A stretch of 9,076 bases of DNA from Candidatus Peribacteraceae bacterium. GTDB lineage: Bacteria; Patescibacteriota; Gracilibacteria; Peribacterales; Peribacteraceae. Below, one piece after another: positions 1 through 6,124 of the stretch; within the stretch, counting starts at the first letter, position 1; each line of letters starts with the position of its first letter. The translations under genes were made by a program, and so were the position numbers. The stretch is from NCBI GenBank assembly GCA_018061525.1, contig JAGOUB010000030.1, positions 1 through 9,076 of the forward strand, given 5' to 3'. A model generated the notes under the pieces. It was not told the DNA's origin. It made no database searches and saw nothing but the letters and a program-made list of their open reading frames with translations.

Positions 1-2614
1 GGATATCGCCCAAGCGGGCCGAGACCTTTTGCTCGGTACTCCAGATGATCGGCGAGGGGCCAGCCAAGCGGGCCTCGAAGTAGCGTGGCAGGGCCTGGTT
101 GCCCATATGCAGCAGGCGCTCGCGCTCCTTCTCGGTCAGGATCTCGCGCTGGGTGATGCCGTGCGCGAAGCCCTGCAACAAAGCCTCCTGAGAGCTCTCG
201 CCAGTGTCGCGCACATGGCGGGCCCAGGCGCGTAGGCCCTCGTGTACGGCGGTGCCGTAGGCGAGCGTGGCGCTCTTTGCTTGGGGCAGGCCGAGCAGGT
301 CTTGGCGGAGGAAGGTCTCAGGATCTTCCAAGAAGTGGTTGAGCGCGGTGACGGAGAGTTCGAACGTCTCCAGCTTGGAGCGCAGGTACGACTTGAGCGC
401 GTCGTCGAGCTCGGCCTTGGGCAGGAGCAGCAGACTCGTCTTGGTGGCGTCCTTCAGCTCCACTGTCTTTTCGGGCAGCGGGCCGCCCTCCACCGCGAAG
501 GCCGAGGGCGAGACATCCTGCTCGCGCTCGCCGCGCACCACGCGCTCGGGGCAAGAGAGGATGAGCGTGCGCTTCGCGCGGGTCCAGGCGACAAAGGCTA
601 GGCGGCGCTCGTCTTCCAGCCCTTCGGCCAGCGGCGCGCCGAAGAGCAGCTCCTCGGGCAGGGCCAGGCCCGGCATGGGCCGGCGGTGGTCCCAATGCTT
701 CTCGCGGAATCCGGCGACGATGACAACCTGGAATTCCAGGCCCTTGCTGCCGTGCGCCGTCAGCAGCTGCACGCCGTCGTCGATGAGGTGCGGGATGTCG
801 TACTGCAGCTTGAGGCCATAGCCGGCGCGGTAGTCGAGGTCGGTCAGGAGCTCGCCAAGCGTGAAGCGCGGGTCTTCGTAGCTGCGGCGCTTCACGTGGT
901 CGAAGAACTCAGTCAGGGCGACGACGGCCATCGGGTCGGCCTGGCGCGGGTCCTCGGGCAGGATTTTGCTCTCGCGAATAAGACGCTCCATGAGCTCGGG
1001 CAACGTGACGGTCTCCAGGTGGCCGCGCAGGTCCAACAGGAAGTCGCGGGCCTTTAGCAGGGAGGGCAGAGCGTGGAGCTCTGTCCCCTTCTCTTTGGCA
1101 AAGCGCTCGACATCGGCGAGCACGTCGATAAGCCGGAGCTTGGCGTGTTCGCGGTCGCCGTTCAGCTCGCGCTGCAGCGTCCAGAGGCGGGCCAGGTCGG
1201 TACTGTGGCAGTCGAAGCAGACGATGTGCAGGGCCGTCGCCAAGGCGTGGTCGTCGCGCAGGTCGTTGAGCGCGCGGAGCATGGCGATGAGCTCCAGCAC
1301 TTTCGGCGAGTGGAGGAGGTTCAACTTGCCCGTGATCTGCGCGGGGATCTTGAGACCGCGGAGGACGTCGTGGAACTCAAAGAGCTCGCCGTTGGTGCGC
1401 GTCAGCACCGCGATCTCGGAGGGCGGCGTACCGGCCTTGAGCTCGGCCTCGATGAGCTCAGCGACGAAGAACGGCTCGACGGCGTCGGATACGGCCCTGA
1501 GCAGCTCCGGCTCGGGCCCGGACGGATCCTTGAGGCCGCTCTTCAGGTTCTTCTCCACGCCGGGGACCTTCCCCACCAGACGGTCGGTGTTCACCGCGAT
1601 CAGGCGCGAGGCGGCGTCGAGGATCGGCTGGGTGGAACGGTAACTCGTCTGCAGCACAACAATCGGGCAGCTGGGAAAACGATCGCGGAACTGGAGCATG
1701 CCGGCCACGTTGGCGCCCTGGAAGCGGTAGATGGCCTGGTCGTCGTCGCCCACCACGCAGAGGTTGGGCTCGCCGGCAGCCTCGGGCGGCGTGGTAAGGG
1801 CTTTGATAAAGGCGTTCTGGGCGCCGTTCGTATCCTGGTACTCGTCCACCAGCACGTACTGGTAGCGCTCTTGGAGGCCTGCCAGAAGCCATTCTTCGGT
1901 CTGCAGCGCCTCGGTGGCGACGGCGATCATATCGTCATAGTCAAAGAGCCCCTCCTCGCGCATCGCCGCCTCGTAGGCGGAGTAGAGCATCGCGAACTCC
2001 TTGGCCTGCTTGGCCATCTTCTCGTTGCGGGCCTGGGCCTTGGTACCGGCCTTACTCTTGGTGCTCATCTCGACGGTGTAGATCTCGGCCACCTCTTTGG
2101 CACGGGCGGGCGTCACGCCCTCGCGCTTGCACTGGCTGATGCGCTGCAGGATCTCACCGGTGCGCGCGTACGGATCCTTCGGGCTCACCATCACGGCGTC
2201 CGGCGGCAGCTGATCGATAAGCGAATTGAGCAGTCGGAAGCGGCGGACATCGGTCGCCTGTTCTTCCAGCCGGCGCTCGGCGAAGAGATCTGGGTGATTC
2301 AGGATGATGTCGTTGCAGAAGCCGTGGATGGTCGTGACCGTCACGCCGTAGGCGTCGGGGCCGATCAGGCGGCGCAGGCGTTCGCGCATGGCAGTGGCGC
2401 CGGCCGTCGAGAACGTCAGGCAGAGGATGTTGGTCGGACGGGCATGGGTCCGCTTGAGGATATTGCCGACGCGCACGCCCACCACCTCGGTCTTGCCCGT
2501 ACCGGGTCCGGCCAGGACCATCACCGGCCCCTCGATGGCGTCCACAGCCTGGCGCTGCTCGGCATTGAGGCGCTCGTAGGCCTTGGCGAAGCCGGCGGAC
2601 GCGGGGGTACTCAC
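1..2614 (-). CDS. UvrD/PcrA-type superfamily 1 DNA helicase fused to a C-terminal RecB-like PD-(D/E)XK nuclease (partial, 3' end beyond window)
   Basis: An ATP-dependent 3'-5' DNA helicase/nuclease, probably acting in DNA repair or recombination in the cytoplasm. The frame is open from a GTG at 2614 to the window edge (871 codons; C-terminus missing). Visible SF1A motifs: Q-motif LNAEQRQAV (16-24), Walker A GPGTGKT (36-42), LTFSTAGATAM (66-76), DEYQD (257-261), GDDDQAIYRFQGA (289-301), SYRS (324-327), HGSKGLEF (621-628) and ERRLAFVAWTRAK (669-681). From about residue 752 a RecB-family nuclease begins: its opening helix is SVTALNHFLEDPETF, the metal-binding His is H791 in GTAVHEGL, and E861 lies near the cut edge. 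The DEK core would be outside the window. The opening helix has Asp-Pro where Fe-S AddB-type nucleases have Cys-Pro, so a cluster is unlikely. GTG 2614 is the only start upstream of the Q-motif; no Shine-Dalgarno is visible. It begins 18 nt after the terminator of the gene at 2676-3008, so it should have its own promoter. Family is certain; the choice among UvrD, PcrA and AdnB-like is not. Confidence 0.93.
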   Translation of the reverse strand, partial: MSTPASAGFAKAYERLNAEQRQAVDAIEGPVMVLAGPGTGKTEVVGVRVGNILKRTHARPTNILCLTFSTAGATAMRERLRRLIGPDAYGVTVTTIHGFCNDIILNHPDLFAERRLEEQATDVRRFRLLNSLIDQLPPDAVMVSPKDPYARTGEILQRISQCKREGVTPARAKEVAEIYTVEMSTKSKAGTKAQARNEKMAKQAKEFAMLYSAYEAAMREEGLFDYDDMIAVATEALQTEEWLLAGLQERYQYVLVDEYQDTNGAQNAFIKALTTPPEAAGEPNLCVVGDDDQAIYRFQGANVAGMLQFRDRFPSCPIVVLQTSYRSTQPILDAASRLIAVNTDRLVGKVPGVEKNLKSGLKDPSGPEPELLRAVSDAVEPFFVAELIEAELKAGTPPSEIAVLTRTNGELFEFHDVLRGLKIPAQITGKLNLLHSPKVLELIAMLRALNDLRDDHALATALHIVCFDCHSTDLARLWTLQRELNGDREHAKLRLIDVLADVERFAKEKGTELHALPSLLKARDFLLDLRGHLETVTLPELMERLIRESKILPEDPRQADPMAVVALTEFFDHVKRRSYEDPRFTLGELLTDLDYRAGYGLKLQYDIPHLIDDGVQLLTAHGSKGLEFQVVIVAGFREKHWDHRRPMPGLALPEELLFGAPLAEGLEDERRLAFVAWTRAKRTLILSCPERVVRGEREQDVSPSAFAVEGGPLPEKTVELKDATKTSLLLLPKAELDDALKSYLRSKLETFELSVTALNHFLEDPETFLRQDLLGLPQAKSATLAYGTAVHEGLRAWARHVRDTGESSQEALLQGFAHGITQREILTEKERERLLHMGNQALPRYFEARLAGPSPIIWSTEQKVSARLGDI

Positions 2615-2620
2615 GCCGGA

Positions 2621-2629
2621 ATCGTAGCA
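2621..2629 (-). promoter_or_regulatory. Possible extended -10 element of the helicase gene
   Basis: The minus strand reads TGC followed by TACGAT. This is a TG-N extended -10 with four of six bases matching TATAAT. The hexamer ends 6 nt before GTG 2614, so transcription would start on or next to the start codon. A promoter is needed here because an intrinsic terminator lies just upstream and there is no Shine-Dalgarno. No -35 hexamer is visible; it would fall inside the terminator stem. Inference from position and sequence only. Confidence 0.35.
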
Positions 2630-2632
2630 CGG

Positions 2633-2656
2633 AAAAAAGGCGGCCGGGTGGCCGCC
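2633..2656 (-). terminator. Intrinsic terminator of the 110-residue gene
   Basis: On the minus strand a perfect 7-bp GC stem (GGCGGCC/GGCCGCC, four-base loop ACCC) is followed directly by six T. It starts 19 nt after the stop codon of the gene at 2676-3008. The stem arms are identical to those of the terminator at 3641-3675. Confidence 0.9.
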
Positions 2657-2675
2657 GGATCGGGGCGTACCCCAA

Positions 2676-3008
2676 TCAGGTCGTGATCTTGATGCGACCG
2701 GGGGTCCAACACATGTTCCCGGTGTTCTCGCGGAAAATCTGCAGCAGGCCTCGCGGGAAGCGGTCTTTCATGGGGCCGCAGCGGAGGAAGCGGCCGGTGC
2801 AGGACGAGTGGCGCGGATCCCCGCACCAGTACGGGATGTCGGTCTCCGGAATGACGATTTTCACGCGATCGAAGCTGATGACCTGGCCGAGCGGATACTC
2901 GATCTGCTCGCCGTCCCGGGAGAAGATGGCCTGTTCCGGGTCGAATTCCAGGTCGCAGAAGACCAACGTCATCTCGGGGGTCCACAGTCGGGGTGACGAT
3001 GAGCTCAC
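2676..3008 (-). CDS. Small protein of unknown function, 110 residues; paralogue of the product of 3692-4006
   Basis: I do not recognise this protein. GTG at 3008 is chosen because AGGAG (3020-3016) lies 7 nt upstream. An upstream TTG (3026) precedes that site, and ATG 2972 has no ribosome-binding site. There is no signal peptide or membrane segment; alternating hydrophobic residues suggest beta strands. The core aligns without gaps to residues 29-72 of the second small protein: G33, Y38, G41, V49, V52, P54, D57, P59, W61, G72, R73, F74 and R76 are identical. A C-x3-G-R match follows near the C-terminus (C100, G104, R105). C62, C70, C77 and C100 are candidates for metal binding or disulfides, but only C100 is shared with the paralogue. 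It is transcribed alone, divergently from the Nudix gene, with its own terminator. A real gene is well supported by the ribosome site, terminator and paralogue; function is unknown. Confidence 0.8.
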   Translation of the reverse strand: MSSSSPRLWTPEMTLVFCDLEFDPEQAIFSRDGEQIEYPLGQVISFDRVKIVIPETDIPYWCGDPRHSSCTGRFLRCGPMKDRFPRGLLQIFRENTGNMCWTPGRIKITT

Positions 3009-3015
3009 GGGGCGA

Positions 3016-3020
3016 CTCCT
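3016..3020 (-). promoter_or_regulatory. Ribosome binding site that sets the GTG 3008 start
   Basis: AGGAG on the minus strand, 7 nt before GTG 3008. It rules out the upstream TTG (3026) and makes the internal ATG (2972) unlikely. Confidence 0.75.
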
Positions 3021-3056
3021 GTGCAAAGCGGTGATGGGAATTTTCGACGCAATAAA

Positions 3057-3084
3057 ATTCTATATCAGTCAAACGACCATGCAA
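3057..3084 (-). promoter_or_regulatory. Candidate promoter of the 110-residue gene in an AT-rich island
   Basis: The minus strand has TAGAAT (3062-3057, five of six to the -10 consensus), 16 nt after TTGCAT (3084-3079, a weak -35). A TTGACT also lies in between (+ strand AGTCAA). The surrounding 3040-3070 is distinctly AT-rich for this window and lies between two divergent genes. Exact boxes are uncertain. Confidence 0.4.
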
Positions 3085-3105
3085 GCCTAAACGAGGCCGA
3101 GAATG

Positions 3106-3111
3106 TAGGAT
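3106..3111 (+). promoter_or_regulatory. Nudix gene start signal: AGGA ribosome site overlapping a -10-like TAGGAT
   Basis: AGGA at 3107-3110 lies 7 nt before ATG 3118 and can serve as a Shine-Dalgarno. The same bases form TAGGAT (3106-3111), a -10-like hexamer 6 nt before the ATG, which would give a leaderless transcript. The sequence alone cannot say which reading is functional. No good -35 is visible. Confidence 0.4.
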
Positions 3112-3117
3112 TCGGAC

Positions 3118-3633
3118 ATGACCCGCGCCGAACCTCTCCGCATCCCGCCCGCTGATTTCCGCACCCTGGTGCGCTTGGGCGTGACGCCGTCCTATAACGT
3201 CCTCGTCCGCAATCCGCAGGGTGAATACCTCTACGTCTTGCGGAAGAACGAACCGGTGAAGGACCACTGGTGGTGCCCGGGCGGACGCCTCTTCAACGGC
3301 GAGACCCCGGAGACGGCCGTGCGCCGCGTGATGGAAGAAGAGATTGGACTGACGCCGGCGGACTACGCGATCGAGCACCTGTCCGACCGCTTCAACAGCG
3401 AGATCTACAAGGCGGAAGAGATGGACCCAGCCGAGATCGAGCGGCGCTACGGGCCGGGCGTCGCGCACGTGCACTACTGGGCGAGCGTCGCCGTCATCAG
3501 CGTGACGGCCGAGGCCGCCGCGCGCGTCACGCTCGACGAGCAATCTGGCGGCATGGAGTGGCGAGCGGAGATCCCAAACGACCATCCGTACTTGGCCTGG
3601 TACTTCCAGGTGGCGCGGGAGGCAGGCTTCTGA
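3118..3633 (+). CDS. Nudix hydrolase, GDP-mannose mannosyl hydrolase (GMM)-like
   Basis: Likely hydrolyses a nucleoside-diphosphate sugar such as GDP-mannose to GDP plus the sugar, a cytoplasmic step that tunes sugar-nucleotide pools for surface polysaccharides. The 171 residues match the GMM family in length. Family hallmarks are visible: an N-terminal FRTLVRLGVTPSYNVLVRN segment, then LRKNEPVKDHWWCPGGR (about 41-57) and the Nudix box from G56. In that box the usual R-E of REUXEE is R-V (RVMEEEIGL). Loss of this glutamate is typical of GMM enzymes, which invert at the sugar C1 instead of cleaving the pyrophosphate. Later come HVHYWASVAV and a conserved-looking W-x12-WYF end. ATG 3118 is preceded by AGGA at 7 nt. 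It is the only plus-strand gene in this patch, lying between two minus-strand paralogous small genes. No T-run terminator follows on its own strand. Family confidence is high; the exact substrate is not shown. Confidence 0.9.
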   Translation: MTRAEPLRIPPADFRTLVRLGVTPSYNVLVRNPQGEYLYVLRKNEPVKDHWWCPGGRLFNGETPETAVRRVMEEEIGLTPADYAIEHLSDRFNSEIYKAEEMDPAEIERRYGPGVAHVHYWASVAVISVTAEAAARVTLDEQSGGMEWRAEIPNDHPYLAWYFQVAREAGF

Positions 3634-3640
3634 ATGCATG

Positions 3641-3675
3641 AAAAAAAGGGCGGCCGTCCCAGAGGGAAGGCCGCC
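3641..3675 (-). terminator. Intrinsic terminator of the 104-residue gene
   Basis: On the minus strand a 7-bp stem GGCGGCC/GGCCGCC continues, after one mismatch, into a 4-bp TCCC/GGGA stem. It is followed by CCC and seven T. It lies 17 nt after the stop codon of the gene at 3692-4006. On the plus strand, after the Nudix gene, no T-run follows the stem, so it should act mainly on minus-strand transcripts. The outer arms are identical to those at 2633-2656. Confidence 0.9.
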
Positions 3676-3691
3676 GAGCGACAGGAAACAA

Positions 3692-4006
3692 TCACATGGA
3701 GGAACGACACGACAGCGTGAAGCTGCGTCCGTCATCCAGGCAGAGCGTGATGGACCGGCGCGAGCGCGCCGTACCGAAGGCACCCGTCGACCGCATGAAG
3801 CGACCGTTGAATGGGCCCTGGGGGACTTCCTTGTTCCACAACGGGAGATCGTCGGCGGGCACGACCAAGGTCACATTGTTCAGGACGACCATGTCGCCTT
3901 CTTCGTACGCGAAGACGTTTCCGGCGACCTCGACGGTCGGGGTGCGTGGGCACAGACGGACCGCGCAGTCGCGGATGGCCTCGCCCACCTTCATCGGTGT
4001 TGGCAC
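3692..4006 (-). CDS. Small protein of unknown function, 104 residues; paralogue of the product of 2676-3008
   Basis: I do not recognise this protein. It starts at GTG 4006, with AGGAG at 4021-4017 (10 nt away, slightly long); ATG 3994 is an alternative that lacks a ribosome site at usable distance. There is no signal peptide or membrane helix. Residues 29-72 align gap-free to residues 33-76 of the other small protein. The shared pattern is G-x4-Y-x2-G-x7-V-x2-V-x-P-x2-D-[LI]-P-x-W-x10-GRF-[ML]-R, followed by a C-x3-G-R near the end (C89, G93, R94). Only one cysteine is shared, so a common zinc site is unlikely. The N-terminus has C14 and C19. It is a single-gene unit: a terminator follows at once, and a structured gene-free stretch lies upstream. 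The shared order and spacing of residues makes homology convincing; function is open. Confidence 0.8.
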   Translation of the reverse strand: MPTPMKVGEAIRDCAVRLCPRTPTVEVAGNVFAYEEGDMVVLNNVTLVVPADDLPLWNKEVPQGPFNGRFMRSTGAFGTARSRRSITLCLDDGRSFTLSCRSSM

Positions 4007-4016
4007 TTCAGTCGAG

Positions 4017-4021
4017 CTCCT
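4017..4021 (-). promoter_or_regulatory. Ribosome binding site of the 104-residue gene
   Basis: AGGAG on the minus strand, 10 nt upstream of GTG 4006. No other in-frame start codon lies at a better distance. Confidence 0.6.
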
Positions 4022-4040
4022 CTGCGAAAATTGTGTAGTG

Positions 4041-4086
4041 CTTCCTACGGCATCCTCTCTCTAATGGAGAGAGGGTGGATAGGAGG
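4041..4086. other. Long imperfect dyad (hairpin-forming) in the gene-free stretch 4007-4245
   Basis: Read on the plus strand, an 8-bp perfect stem CCTCTCTC (4054-4061)/GAGAGAGG (4067-4074) closes a TAATG loop. It extends to 11 bp through 4051-4053/4075-4077 with one G-U. A small interior loop follows, then an outer 7-bp stem 4041-4047/4080-4086 with one G-U. No T-run follows on either strand, so it is not an intrinsic terminator. On the minus strand it would sit in the leader of the 104-residue gene, 20 nt above its ribosome site. On the plus strand it is about 95 nt upstream of the promoter of the 83-residue gene. It could be an operator palindrome, a leader structure or part of a small RNA. 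The rest of 4007-4180 shows no gene. Confidence 0.55.
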
Positions 4087-4181
4087 CGGCGCTGACAAGG
4101 ATCGCGTGAGGACGCGAAAGTACCGTTCGTCGCTAGTGGATGCAAGCATTTTATGAATCACGGCTGAGGAGCTCTATGTGA

Positions 4182-4209
4182 TTGACTAATTTAAATTTTA
4201 TATTAAATT
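4182..4209 (+). promoter_or_regulatory. Probable sigma-70 promoter of the 83-residue gene
   Basis: TTGACT (4182-4187, five of six to the -35) is followed after 16 nt by TAAATT (4204-4209). An overlapping TATAAA (4209-4214) is a better hexamer but too distant (21 nt). The 40 bases 4180-4219 are almost pure A/T, in sharp contrast to the GC-rich surroundings, and could also act as an UP-like or nucleoid-protein-binding element. The gene's ATG is at 4246. Confidence 0.6.
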
Positions 4210-4245
4210 ATAAATAATCGCCCATTCACTTTAAAGAGGTATCAC

Positions 4246-4497
4246 ATGGCCGCAACGACGGGAACGTTCAAGCATTCCGACGGACAGAAGGAAGTGGAGT
4301 GGACTTGGACATTGAACGGAAACTTCCTGATCATTCGGAAACAAGGCGCAGGCCTCATCGAGTCTCTGGGGGCCGAAGTTCTACACGCCTGGCTGGGAGA
4401 ACATGAAGGCTGGCTCGTGCGCGAGTACAAGACCCATCCGGGCCAGAACGAGCCGATGATCGTGGCCATCCTCTGGCCGAACACCCTGGCGACCTAA
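4246..4497 (+). CDS. Orphan small protein of unknown function, 83 residues
   Basis: I do not recognise this protein. ATG 4246 has a clear ribosome site, AAAGAGG at 4233-4239, 6 nt upstream. The gene has an AT-rich promoter before it and a strong terminator 18 nt after its TAA, so it is expressed as a single-gene unit. The sequence is soluble and rich in tryptophan (W20, W22, W49, W56, W78), with alternating hydrophobic residues that suggest a small beta-sheet fold. There are no cysteines, no signal peptide and no membrane segment. It shows no convincing alignment with the two small paralogues to its left. It is convergent with rpoD, whose stop codon touches its terminator. The strong individual expression signals suggest an abundant small protein. 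The role is unknown. Confidence 0.8.
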   Translation: MAATTGTFKHSDGQKEVEWTWTLNGNFLIIRKQGAGLIESLGAEVLHAWLGEHEGWLVREYKTHPGQNEPMIVAILWPNTLAT

Positions 4498-4514
4498 AGA
4501 CCACCGTTGTCCTC

Positions 4515-4543
4515 ACCGCATGCCCGGCCGGGCATGCGGTTTT

Positions 4544-4545
<2 letters not shown>
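4515..4545 (+). terminator. Intrinsic terminator of the 83-residue gene, abutting the rpoD stop
   Basis: The 26-base perfect palindrome from 4515 to 4540 (central CCCGGCCGGG) is followed by T4540-T4545. This is a classic plus-strand terminator. The T-run overlaps the rpoD TAA (4546-4544). A rpoD transcript would meet the same stem right after its stop, but with no T-run behind it on that strand, so it is at best a partial bidirectional terminator. Confidence 0.92.
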
Positions 4546-6031
<1,486 letters not shown>

Positions 6032-6124
6032 GCCCTAGCGAGTGGGAAAAGGAGGAGGGGTCAACTTGACCGTCATAGGCTACCGACCGTCCAGGCCGGA
6101 GGAAAGGGCATCTGCCGCTTTTTC
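6032..6124 (-). other. dnaG-rpoD intergenic region with a repeated heptamer
   Basis: Ninety-three bases between dnaG and rpoD. The heptamer GACGGTC (minus strand) occurs twice, at 6091-6085 and 6074-6068, 17 nt apart. TTGACC (6069-6064) resembles a -35 but no acceptable -10 follows it. A 6-bp TTTCTC/GAGAAA hairpin overlaps the dnaG stop (6121-6135), without a T-run in the transcribed direction. No gene and no convincing promoter or terminator. Confidence 0.3.

Noticed and set aside
1073..2686. 537-codon plus-strand open frame
   Set aside because: Antisense shadow of the helicase gene, whose minus-strand frame carries all SF1 motifs.
3009..3026. TTG 3026 as start of the 110-residue gene
   Set aside because: It lies upstream of the AGGAG ribosome site that serves GTG 3008.
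2611..3783. 390-codon minus-strand open frame
   Set aside because: It crosses the Nudix gene on the opposite strand, both terminators and both small genes out of frame. The product is low-complexity Arg/Pro-rich.
3638..4156. 172-codon plus-strand open frame downstream of the Nudix gene
   Set aside because: It starts within the terminator, runs antisense to the 104-residue gene, has no ribosome site and shows no recognisable domain.
4081..4156. AGGAGG on the plus strand followed by a 16-codon frame from GTG 4106
   Set aside because: The spacing is 19 nt, the frame is tiny and the AGGAGG is one arm of the dyad; not enough for a gene.
4087..4180. Possible tRNA or other known RNA gene in the gene-free stretch
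   Set aside because: No T-loop GTTCRANYC with matching acceptor and anticodon arms, and no tmRNA or 6S-like pattern was seen here or elsewhere in the window.
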